Below, piece after piece: positions 1-5,357 of a stretch of DNA of 5,357 nucleotides (its first letter is position 1; each line of letters starts with the position of its first letter). Position numbers and translations under genes: made by a program. The stretch spans positions 1-5,357 of the forward strand of contig JAJFLT010000362.1 in assembly GCA_021772555.1 (NCBI GenBank), given 5' to 3'. This stretch comes from Opitutales bacterium (lineage in GTDB: Bacteria; Verrucomicrobiota; Verrucomicrobiia; Opitutales; UBA2987). Under the pieces are notes generated by a model. It did no database searches. It was not told the origin of the DNA and saw nothing but the letters and a program-made list of their open reading frames with translations.

Positions 1-404
1 ATGAGATCGTCTTGACCTGGAAAATGAGGAGCGGACTTGAGGAGGCCAACTGCATCCGGGTGTTCTACCTTATTCAAGACCAAATCCACGCACATCGGGA
101 CTATTTTCTGCAAACCTTCGGCGTCGTGCCCGAATTCAAGGCAGGAGTCCACACAGGAGAGGCTATCATTGCTCAGATCGGGGAACTCAAGCGCGAAATC
201 GTCTACAATGGGGACGTCCTCAACACAACTGCAAGAATCCAGTCACTCTGCAACCAGCACGGTCAAACACTCATAGTATCAGCGGAACTTCTGGAGAGTC
301 TGTCACTAGGGTCTGAATACACTGTAATCGAGCTTGGGCCCGTGCCGCTTCGCGGAAAAGTAGGGGCGTTGGAACTCTGCGCTGTTAACCGTAACGAACC
401 CTGA
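1..404 (+). CDS. Class III adenylate/guanylate cyclase, C-terminal part (5' end outside window)
   Basis: This is the end of a class III nucleotide cyclase, which makes cAMP or cGMP from ATP or GTP as a second messenger. The frame is open through the left edge: the codons at 3-14 read EIVL, and the two bases before them fit an Asp codon, giving the family motif GDEIVL that carries the second metal-binding Asp. The TTG at 12 is therefore internal and not a start. The stretch at about 132-161 reads EFKAGVHTGE, and the block at about 192-236 (REIVYNGDVLNTTARIQ) holds the conserved Asn (222-224) and Arg (234-236) that stabilise the transition state. The Asp at 213-215 sits where adenylate cyclases have their adenine-selecting residue, so cAMP is more likely than cGMP. 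The paired Lys and the N-terminal sensor or membrane region lie outside the window. The protein ends soon after the catalytic domain, as is usual for this family. Confidence 0.88.
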   Translation, partial: EIVLTWKMRSGLEEANCIRVFYLIQDQIHAHRDYFLQTFGVVPEFKAGVHTGEAIIAQIGELKREIVYNGDVLNTTARIQSLCNQHGQTLIVSAELLESLSLGSEYTVIELGPVPLRGKVGALELCAVNRNEP

Positions 405-627
405 TTACGGAGTGCCTTAGACAAATTCCGGGATCCGTTGCGAGATATTACGATATTGGAATGGCCGTGTTTTCGGCGGTCAGATCACCCGCTAATGCCT
501 CACAAATGAGACAACAAGATCGGATCAAAGAATCCACCTTGTAATACTAAATTGTATAATTTCAGGATGGATATTATTATGGTTTAAACGTTCATTAAAT
601 TAGATAAAATAAACTTTGTTAACGATA

Positions 628-667
628 GATTTTAAGTCCGCAGCGTCTACCATTCCGCCACCCGGGC
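628..667 (-). pseudogene. 5' half of tRNA-Leu(UAA), truncated just after the anticodon loop
   Basis: Read on the minus strand from 667 downwards, the sequence begins GCCCGGG (acceptor 5' strand, 667-661) and TG (positions 8-9). A D-arm follows with stem GCG/CGC (658-656 with 645-643) and loop GAATGGTAGA. Then comes anticodon 5' stem GCGGA (641-637) and loop CTTAAAA (636-630), giving anticodon UAA. Positions 39-40 still pair (629-628), but the next bases (627 downwards: TAT) do not complete the expected stem, and no variable arm, T-arm or acceptor 3' strand follows within the next 200 bases. The gene cannot make a tRNA. The anticodon triplet is uninterrupted, so this is not the cyanobacterial-type group I intron position. 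It is most likely a remnant of integration or recombination at a tRNA-Leu gene. Confidence 0.85.
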
Positions 668-779
668 ATTTTGTCGTTTTGCAATAAGTTAAGTGATAAT
701 TACGCTTGACTATTAAAATTCAAAAATAGCCATAAATGTGCAAAAAATACAGAAAATATAGGGAATTCGTAGAGAGTAA

Positions 780-838
780 ATCAGATTGATTTCTGATAAC
801 CTTGGAAGAAATTTAAGAGTTAATAGCGCAATTCCAAG
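780..838 (-). terminator. Possible weak terminator region after the minus-strand gene
   Basis: Two inverted repeats lie just downstream of the minus-strand stop codon. One has 7-bp arms (801-807 with 832-838) around a 24-base loop. The other is a 6-bp stem with a 6-base loop (780-785 with 792-797), followed on the minus strand by TTTACTC. Neither has a GC-rich stem or a proper U-tract, so intrinsic termination is only a guess. Confidence 0.2.
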
Positions 839-855
839 TCAATTTCTCCAGGCAA

Positions 856-3009
856 TCATTCCTTGGGCTGTTGATCAATATTGAGACTGGAAAGCATTTC
901 ATGATTTTGGTGGGATAGGGGATTGATCCGCACCGGTGACCCGGGTTTTTCGAGGTTGCCGCTATCGTCCACCGCGCGGCTGACAATCTCGAGGATGCCT
1001 TTAGCGGACTCGATTTCGGCTGTGTAGGACCAGATTTCGGTGCCGCTGGCGGGATGCCAGCGCGACCCGCCGTCAAGCGAGACTTCCACCGCACCGATTC
1101 TTCCTCCCCCGGCATCGCTGGCCCGGCCGGTCACGGTGAGGAGGCCGCCGCGGTGGATGGTTTCGTCCGTCGGTGAATCAATTGTGGAAAACGGCGCCTC
1201 GAAATCGGTCGAAGGATGCGCGCGGACAAGATCCGGTTGGAGATTGGCGGGCTGGACACCCATGTCGGCAAAGAGATTGACCGTGGCTTGCTGGATATTC
1301 CGGTCGGGGCCGGCGAGGTCCACTCCCACACGTGTAACGAGAATATTGGCCCGCTCCGGCGGCATCCCGGTGGGTGAATCGTGGTGGGCGTCGAGGCCCC
1401 ACGACCACTGAACGGTGCCAGCCCCGAAGACAAGAGCCCCGCTCTGGTGGCGGTAAAGGGTGAGGTGATGGGTCGCGGTACCGGTATCAAAGGCGGCACC
1501 GTGGAAGAAACCGTACCAGACGTTGTCGACGGTCGTCTCCGAGAGACGCATAAGTCCGGGAGGGCGGTGCCCGTTATCAGGATCGATATCCCACTCATGG
1601 CCGAGGATGCCCCGCATGAGGATGGCGCGCTCACCGGGCCGCAGTTTGGCCACATCTGTATTCCGCCAGAATCGCAGATGGGAGTATTCGGCGGGAACGA
1701 TCAGGGGATCGATGCGCCATGCATTAACTGCAAACATCGTTCCGGTAAGGGCGTTCTCCGGCCATGGACCCTCCGGATTGAATGGACGGGCGTCGCGAAA
1801 GGTTCCGGTCCAGGTGTTTTCGAGGGGATCGATCTTACGATGCTCCTGCGTTTCCTTGTAGGTCACGAGGGTGCGGTGGGATTGCGCGGTGCCGTCGATA
1901 CTGTCCTCCCAGCGAACCTTCTGATATATTTCGTTGCCGCTGAAAAAGGCAAGATGGACACCGGCGTCGCGGGCGGCCTCGACATTTCTGCGCTGTTGAC
2001 CGGTCCAGTATTCGTCGTGGCCGACTGAGAGGTAGGCCTTATGTTCGAGCAGTTCCCTGCCGAAGCGGTGGGTGTCGACACCAGAGAAATAGCTGACGTC
2101 ATAGCCATTCGCTTCCAGCCAGCGAACCATGGGGTATTCCGCATTGAAGACGATGTCGACGGCATGGTGCTCGCGGTTATGGAAGGGGCGGTTGTAGCTC
2201 ACCTTGTAGGCGCGCGGACCGCTCCCGCCCAGCCAGTAATTCGGTTTTTCCGGATCCTTGCTGCCGTAGAGATTGTGCCCTCCGTAACGGTTGTAAGATT
2301 GCCAGGTGACGTCGGAAGTCTGGAAGAGAAGGTCGGATGCGCCATTATCGTCGCGCACCACGAAATAGATATGACTGGCCCGGGGTTCGAGAAGCGCATT
2401 GGCAAGGACCGGACGGGAGCGCTCCCATTCCGGATCGTCGAGGGCTCCGGGGGGAATTGAATCTCCCTCGGGAGCGGCGGGGGGCACCTGGTCGTTTTGC
2501 CACGACTCCGGGGCTGGATCCTCCCGCACAAGACGGGCGAAATAGATTCCCGAGACAGCATCATCCGGCGATTGCCACGAGGCGGAGACCGACCAGTTGC
2601 CGCAGTCGAAGAGTCGGGTTTCGGGATCAGTCAGGCAGTCCGGTTGGACCTGTGGCAGGTCGACTGAAGGCTCGACGGTTTCGACTTTTCGGGCTCCCAT
2701 TCCACCGTAGTAGCCCATCCTGTAAATATCGATCCGGTAGTCCGTGGCATCGGTCTTGATCTTGAAGTAAATGGTTTCGCCCCGGTTAATACTGATCTCG
2801 TGTCCGAAGCCCTGAATACTGGGATCGCCCTTCGCGTTGATGTCCCATTCCGAGGAGGGTGAGCCCGGGAGGCAGTTCTCGGCCACGATCCTGTTGGGAG
2901 AATCGATGCAGGTGGAATCAGCGGATAGGGAGAGCGTGGTGAGGGCGAACAGCGCGAAACTGGCGGCCATTCGAGCGCGGGTCCGACATCGTATGGTTTT
3001 GATAATCAT
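856..3009 (-). CDS. Exported N,N-dimethylformamidase large-subunit-like protein with C-terminal Ig-like domain
   Basis: A 717-residue protein. The ATG at 3009 is chosen because GGAGG (3020-3016) lies 6 bases upstream and because it places a signal peptide at the N-terminus: basic residues 5-13, hydrophobic core about 15-29, likely cleavage near 30. Upstream in-frame starts (3075, 3225) lack a ribosome site and would bury the signal. Residues about 50-560 resemble the large (beta) subunit of N,N-dimethylformamidase and its many uncharacterised relatives, with IYRMGYYGG (95-103), QSYNRYGG (237-244), GHDEYW (330-335), FFSGNEIYQ (355-363) and GHEWD (470-474). The characterised enzyme hydrolyses dimethylformamide using an iron held by two Tyr and one Glu; which residues do this here cannot be assigned by eye. 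Residues about 605-695 form an Ig-like beta domain containing VEVSLDGGSRW. The mature protein has only four Cys in two close pairs (34/46, 125/136), consistent with periplasmic disulfides. No small-subunit gene is adjacent. The substrate is unknown. Confidence 0.85.
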   Translation of the reverse strand: MIIKTIRCRTRARMAASFALFALTTLSLSADSTCIDSPNRIVAENCLPGSPSSEWDINAKGDPSIQGFGHEISINRGETIYFKIKTDATDYRIDIYRMGYYGGMGARKVETVEPSVDLPQVQPDCLTDPETRLFDCGNWSVSASWQSPDDAVSGIYFARLVREDPAPESWQNDQVPPAAPEGDSIPPGALDDPEWERSRPVLANALLEPRASHIYFVVRDDNGASDLLFQTSDVTWQSYNRYGGHNLYGSKDPEKPNYWLGGSGPRAYKVSYNRPFHNREHHAVDIVFNAEYPMVRWLEANGYDVSYFSGVDTHRFGRELLEHKAYLSVGHDEYWTGQQRRNVEAARDAGVHLAFFSGNEIYQKVRWEDSIDGTAQSHRTLVTYKETQEHRKIDPLENTWTGTFRDARPFNPEGPWPENALTGTMFAVNAWRIDPLIVPAEYSHLRFWRNTDVAKLRPGERAILMRGILGHEWDIDPDNGHRPPGLMRLSETTVDNVWYGFFHGAAFDTGTATHHLTLYRHQSGALVFGAGTVQWSWGLDAHHDSPTGMPPERANILVTRVGVDLAGPDRNIQQATVNLFADMGVQPANLQPDLVRAHPSTDFEAPFSTIDSPTDETIHRGGLLTVTGRASDAGGGRIGAVEVSLDGGSRWHPASGTEIWSYTAEIESAKGILEIVSRAVDDSGNLEKPGSPVRINPLSHQNHEMLSSLNIDQQPKE

Positions 3010-3014
3010 AACAA

Positions 3015-3020
3015 ACCTCC
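3015..3020 (-). promoter_or_regulatory. Strong Shine-Dalgarno site deciding the start at 3009
   Basis: The minus strand reads GGGAGGTTTGTTATG, so a near-consensus GGAGG sits 6 bases before the ATG at 3009. This fixes the start at the signal-peptide Met rather than at the upstream in-frame ATGs. Confidence 0.8.
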
Positions 3021-3081
3021 CTGTGAGGCGGCACGCAAACGCGTCCGCTGGGCAACGGTCCGAAGATGATTTCATGGGGAA

Positions 3082-3111
3082 AAGGTAGCTGAGGTGCGAC
3101 GAATGTGTCAA
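3082..3111 (-). promoter_or_regulatory. Candidate sigma70-type promoter for the exported dimethylformamidase-like gene
   Basis: On the minus strand a perfect TTGACA (3111-3106) is followed after 18 bases by TACCTT (3087-3082). The -10 hexamer keeps the key T1, A2 and T6 but is otherwise poor. Transcription would begin near 3075, leaving a leader of about 65 bases before the ATG at 3009. A weak -10 next to a perfect -35, with repeats overlapping it, suits a regulated promoter. Confidence 0.45.
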
Positions 3112-3124
3112 GGCGTGCGACGAA
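3094..3124 (-). repeat. 10-bp direct repeat with 21-bp period around the -35 box
   Basis: GTGCGACGAA occurs exactly at 3094-3103 and at 3115-3124 (TTCGTCGCAC on the minus strand). The starts are 21 bp apart, two helical turns, so both copies face the same side of the DNA. One copy lies just upstream of the TTGACA of the candidate promoter and the other in its spacer. This is the geometry of a binding site for a dimeric or cooperative regulator; which protein binds is unknown. Confidence 0.6.
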
Positions 3125-3215
3125 GTCACAGGGCGGGAAGACCGCGAATTTGCGCTGAATCTTGGGGTTCCAGATAGCCGGCAGGGCTGCGTTTTTTTGG
3201 TGGGTAATTTTTGGG

Positions 3216-3244
3216 TTGCAATCAATTTTGTAATATCATATTAC
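3216..3244 (+). promoter_or_regulatory. Candidate promoter for the aminotransferase operon
   Basis: TTGCAA (3216-3221) and TATTAC (3239-3244) are separated by 17 bases and match 5 of 6 and 4 of 6 consensus positions. The -10 lies inside the 19-bp palindrome, so a repressor bound there would block polymerase. An alternative is AATAAT at 3263-3268 with TTACAA (3241-3246) as -35, which would start transcription nearly at the ATG and give a leaderless message. The sequence does not decide between them. Confidence 0.3.
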
Positions 3245-3246
3245 AA
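3228..3246. promoter_or_regulatory. Perfect 19-bp palindrome, candidate operator of the GntR-type regulator
   Basis: TTGTAATAT (3228-3236), a central C (3237) and ATATTACAA (3238-3246) form a perfect inverted repeat with 9-bp arms, ending 31 bp before the aminotransferase ATG. A further half-site TTACAA follows at 3249-3254, 8 bp after the one at 3241-3246. FadR-type regulators often bind short palindromes with outer TNGT/ACNA elements near their own promoters; here the TTGT and ACAA ends are 11 bp apart, wider than the usual spacing, so assignment to the operon's regulator is an inference from position. Confidence 0.5.
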
Positions 3247-3277
3247 TCTTACAAAAATATGCAATAATAAAATAGTT

Positions 3278-4609
3278 ATGCTGGACGCTGCAAAAAAGTA
3301 CTCTACCGAAATCTGCGACGACGAGGCCCTGCTCGAAGCAATCGCTGATGCCGAAGCACGTTATTGGGAGGCTAATCCCAACAGCTTTTCTCTATTTCAA
3401 CGCGCGAAGGCGGTTATGCCGGGAGGGAATACGCGGACCGCGCTCCACTTTGATCCCTTTCCTGTCTACATGGCAGGAAGTGATGGGGCACGCCTGACGG
3501 ATGTCGATGGGCATTCCTATATTGATGCGTTGGGGGAATTCTCGGCCGGACTTTACGCGCATAAGGATCCGGTGGTGATTGAAGCTGCGGAGGGCGCTCT
3601 AGGCCGGGGTGTTTCCAATGGCGCTCCAGGTGAGCCCGAGATTCAGTTGGCCGAAGCGATATGCGAACGATTTCCAGCAATTGAAACCGTTCGATTCTGC
3701 AATTCAGGAACCGAGGCAAATCTTTATGCTCTCCAGTTGGCTCGGCACATTACCGGACGCAGCAAACTATTGGCATTCTACGGGGCGTACCACGGAGGGG
3801 TATTTGTATTTTCTGATACCTCCAATCCGATGAATGCGCCATTTGATTGGGTATTTTGTCATTACAACGACATCCCAGAGGTCGTGGAGGCCATCCATGA
3901 ACATGCTCTTGATTTGGCGGCTGTTATTATCGAGCCGATGATGAATAATGCCGGCTCTATCCCGGCTGACAAAGATTTTTTGCAGGCGATCAAAGACAGC
4001 TGCGACGAAACCGGCGTCCTTTTAATTTTCGACGAAATAGTGACGTCACGTTTTGGTCCGGGTGGAATGCAATCGTTGCATGGTATCTATCCCGATCTTG
4101 TCACTCTTGGAAAATACCTGGGGGCGGGTTTCTCATTCGGTGCTTTTGGTGGAAAAGCCAAGTATATGACACATTTGGACCCGGCGAAACCAAAGGCTTT
4201 ACCTCACGCCGGTACTTTCAACAATAATCTCTTTACGATGATGGCAGGTCATGCCGGGTTGACCCGAATCTTTACGCCGGAGAGGGCCGAAAAGCTCTTT
4301 GAGGAAGGGGAGGCGCTCCGAGAACGCCTCAATACTGTCGTGCGAGAAACAAATGCCGCTGCGCAATTTACCGGTGCCGGGTCAATTATGAATCTGCATT
4401 TCACGAGCGGGGTAATCCGGTCCCCGAATGATCTGCAGGCAGTTCCGCGTCTACCGTATAAATTGTTTCAGTTGGAAATGCTTTTGTCTGGTGTCTACCT
4501 GGCTACCCGCGGTCAGATCAATATGAGCCTGGCTATCTCTCCTGAAGATGCCGATGAGATTGTCGAGGCGGTTCAATCTTTTTTCAAACGTTGGGCCCAT
4601 CTACTTTAG
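3278..4609 (+). CDS. Class III PLP-dependent aminotransferase, glutamate-1-semialdehyde aminomutase-like
   Basis: A 443-residue cytoplasmic enzyme of fold type I, about the usual family length. N-terminal landmarks are KAVMPGGNTRT (44-54) and DVDGHSYIDALGEF (75-88). CNSGTEAN (141-148) is the PLP phosphate-binding region, IIEPMMNN (217-224) follows, and FDEI (251-254) supplies the Asp that contacts the PLP ring nitrogen. TLGKYLGAG (276-284) contains Lys279, the expected Schiff-base lysine, and HAGTFNNN (310-317) is typical of the subfamily. True HemL proteins usually carry a GSWGP-type segment where this one has GEFSAG (86-91), and no haem gene is nearby, so a catabolic or biosynthetic transaminase of unknown amino substrate is more likely than glutamate-1-semialdehyde aminomutase. 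The ATG at 3278 fits family length but has no Shine-Dalgarno sequence; the leader is A-rich, so a leaderless or SD-independent start is possible. A regulator gene follows after 21 bp. Confidence 0.88.
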   Translation: MLDAAKKYSTEICDDEALLEAIADAEARYWEANPNSFSLFQRAKAVMPGGNTRTALHFDPFPVYMAGSDGARLTDVDGHSYIDALGEFSAGLYAHKDPVVIEAAEGALGRGVSNGAPGEPEIQLAEAICERFPAIETVRFCNSGTEANLYALQLARHITGRSKLLAFYGAYHGGVFVFSDTSNPMNAPFDWVFCHYNDIPEVVEAIHEHALDLAAVIIEPMMNNAGSIPADKDFLQAIKDSCDETGVLLIFDEIVTSRFGPGGMQSLHGIYPDLVTLGKYLGAGFSFGAFGGKAKYMTHLDPAKPKALPHAGTFNNNLFTMMAGHAGLTRIFTPERAEKLFEEGEALRERLNTVVRETNAAAQFTGAGSIMNLHFTSGVIRSPNDLQAVPRLPYKLFQLEMLLSGVYLATRGQINMSLAISPEDADEIVEAVQSFFKRWAHLL

Positions 4610-4630
4610 AGTTCAAGCATGAGGAACGGT

Positions 4631-5317
4631 ATGAAAGGAAAATCCCTTATTTCTCCTGTTAGCCTCACGGATCAGGTCGCTGATTTCATTACGATGTCGG
4701 TGGCAAACGGCGAATTGCCGGCAGGTAGCAAGGTGGGTGAGCGGCAACTTTGCGATAGTCTCAAGGTAAGTCGTGTACCTGTGCGGGAGGCGATGAAGCT
4801 CTTACAGGCACAGGGGTTGTTGCACGGAGAGCCTAATCGTGGAGTGTTCGTTAATGCACAAAGTCTGGAAGAGACTTTGGAAATGCTCGAAGTCCGGGCC
4901 ACGATTGAATTGATTGCCATCCGGCGAATTCAGAATGATCCAGAACGCAGGGGAAGCGCAGAGGCGACGTTGAGTGATTCTGTTGATGAGCTTCGGAAAC
5001 AAGCTTACATCAAGGATTTCACCAATTATTGTCTTGCCGACCTGTCATTTCATCAGTGCCTGGTGGAGCTAAGCGAAAGTTCGATTTTGCTGACGCTTTG
5101 GCAGTCGATTTCCCGCAATGTACTTGTTTTTCTGTTGAATGAGCGCTCGGGAGATTTCGATTTTGAGGGATCCATCGAGGACCACAACAGATTGATACGA
5201 AAGATTTTTTCGAATGACGCCGAGATTGAGAACGAACTGAAGCAACATTTGATTGGCTACATTCAACATACCCGAAACCAAGACCGCGCAAAGGAGTATT
5301 CAGATGAGAAAGAATGA
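4631..5317 (+). CDS. GntR-family transcriptional regulator, FadR subfamily (FCD domain)
   Basis: A 228-residue DNA-binding regulator. Residues about 11-74 are a winged helix-turn-helix: GELPAGSKVGERQL (27-40), the recognition helix region VSRVPVREA (46-54), and wing RGVFV (70-74, from NRGVFV). Residues about 80-215 are an all-helical FCD ligand-binding domain. Asp137, His141, His185 and His206 have the spacing of the metal-binding Asp-His-His-His set, so a metal-assisted carboxylate-type effector is plausible from family knowledge. The ATG at 4631 is preferred because GAGGA (4621-4625) lies 5 bases upstream; an in-frame ATG at 4619 adds four residues but has no ribosome site. The gene sits 21 bp after the aminotransferase and overlaps the aldo/keto reductase by 14 bp, so it is co-transcribed and probably controls this operon. 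The effector is unknown. Confidence 0.9.
   Translation: MKGKSLISPVSLTDQVADFITMSVANGELPAGSKVGERQLCDSLKVSRVPVREAMKLLQAQGLLHGEPNRGVFVNAQSLEETLEMLEVRATIELIAIRRIQNDPERRGSAEATLSDSVDELRKQAYIKDFTNYCLADLSFHQCLVELSESSILLTLWQSISRNVLVFLLNERSGDFDFEGSIEDHNRLIRKIFSNDAEIENELKQHLIGYIQHTRNQDRAKEYSDEKE
5291..5296 (+). promoter_or_regulatory. Shine-Dalgarno site of the aldo/keto reductase, inside the regulator gene
   Basis: AAGGAG lies 7 bases before the ATG at 5304 and within the last codons of the regulator gene, supporting that start and translational coupling of the two genes. Confidence 0.7.
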
Positions 5318-5357
5318 ACTTGGACGCACTGGTGTTGCGCTGTCCTCGGTCGGCATG
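5304..5357 (+). CDS. Aldo/keto reductase, N-terminal fragment (3' end outside window)
   Basis: Only 18 codons are visible: MRKNELGRTGVALSSVGM. The pattern LGRTG-x-x-L/V-S-x-x-G-x-G is the typical first beta strand and turn of NAD(P)H-dependent aldo/keto reductases, which reduce aldehydes or ketones or oxidise the alcohols. The start overlaps the end of the GntR-type gene in another frame by 14 bp and has an AAGGAG ribosome site. In this setting it may act on the carbonyl product or substrate of the aminotransferase pathway. The catalytic Asp-Tyr-Lys-His residues lie beyond the window, so the family call rests on the N-terminus alone; a related family sharing this start motif is possible but less likely. 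Confidence 0.75.
   Translation, partial: MRKNELGRTGVALSSVGM

Larger units (their letters stand above)
405..855. other. Gene-free AT-rich intergenic stretch between two convergent genes
   Basis: No credible coding frame is present in these 451 bases, which separate the plus-strand cyclase from the minus-strand dimethylformamidase-like gene. Base composition drops sharply: about 22% G+C at 541-600 and about 28% at 721-780, against about 70% at 1081-1140 inside the neighbouring gene. The only recognisable element is a tRNA-Leu half at 628-667 on the minus strand. A 6-bp inverted repeat with a 10-base loop (389-394 with 405-410) brackets the cyclase stop codon but has no T-run after it. An isolated TATAAT lies at 555-560, without a matching -35 box or a downstream gene. 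A TTGACT at 706-711 likewise leads nowhere. Confidence 0.8.

Noticed and set aside
389..410. CCGTAA/TTACGG hairpin around the cyclase stop codon as a terminator.
   Set aside because: The stem is perfect but only 6 bp, and the following bases have no T-run.
601..667. Intact tRNA-Leu gene or tRNA-Leu with a group I intron.
   Set aside because: No 3' half is found downstream on the minus strand, and the anticodon is uninterrupted, whereas the known tRNA-Leu group I intron sits inside the anticodon.
706..736. TTGACT followed after 19 bases by CATAAA, resembling a plus-strand promoter.
   Set aside because: The spacing is long, the -10 is poor, and it would transcribe only antisense into the end of the minus-strand gene; AT-rich DNA gives such matches by chance.
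1040..2759. Several long plus-strand open frames opposite the exported protein gene (for example 1381-2028 and 2041-2460).
   Set aside because: They lie wholly antisense to a gene with clear family motifs, have no recognisable domains and are explained by the high G+C codon pattern of the minus-strand gene.
3177..3198. Short GC-rich inverted segment followed by a run of seven T, resembling a terminator on the plus strand.
   Set aside because: The best stem is about 4 bp (AGCC/GGCT), and there is no plus-strand gene upstream for it to terminate.
3010..3225. N-terminal extension of the minus-strand gene to the Met at 3075 or to 3225.
   Set aside because: The extra residues are low-complexity and Ser/Arg/Pro-rich, there is no ribosome site before them, and they would bury a good signal peptide. 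The start at 3075 would also coincide with the predicted transcript start, so a leaderless form is only a remote possibility.

Overview
The window holds the tail of one gene, an AT-rich gene-free stretch carrying a broken tRNA, a large secreted-protein gene on the minus strand, and, diverging from it, the first three genes of a compact plus-strand operon that runs off the right edge. A Gram-negative environmental bacterium is suggested by the strong Shine-Dalgarno sequence on the exported gene, the class III nucleotide cyclase and the catabolic-style operon. A member of Verrucomicrobiota or a nearby phylum is a guess from overall flavour, not something the sequence proves.

Layout. At 1-404 (+) is the C-terminal part of an adenylate/guanylate cyclase catalytic domain. 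At 405-855 there is no gene; parts of it fall below 30% G+C (about 22% at 541-600), and at 628-667 on the minus strand lies an almost perfect 5' half of a tRNA-Leu(UAA) that stops just past the anticodon loop. At 856-3009 (-) is a 717-residue exported protein with an N,N-dimethylformamidase large-subunit-like core and a C-terminal Ig-like domain. The 268-bp divergent region (3010-3277) carries two separate regulatory-looking structures: a 10-bp direct repeat with exactly 21-bp periodicity around the likely -35 box of the exported gene, and a perfect 19-bp palindrome just upstream of the plus-strand operon. At 3278-5357 (+) come a class III PLP aminotransferase of the glutamate-1-semialdehyde aminomutase-like branch, a FadR-type GntR/FCD regulator 21 bp downstream, and an aldo/keto reductase that overlaps the regulator by 14 bp and is cut by the window edge.

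How it fits together. Aminotransferase, GntR/FCD regulator and aldo/keto reductase look like one regulated metabolic transcription unit in which an amine or amino acid would be converted to a carbonyl compound and then reduced or oxidised. The regulator probably controls the operon, with the 3228-3246 palindrome as its best visible operator candidate. The exported dimethylformamidase-like protein shares the divergent region, but its repeats differ from the palindrome, so common control is not shown. The substrates of all these enzymes are unknown from sequence alone. No CRISPR array, transposase, integrase or toxin/defence gene is visible; the tRNA fragment is the only hint of past integration or rearrangement.
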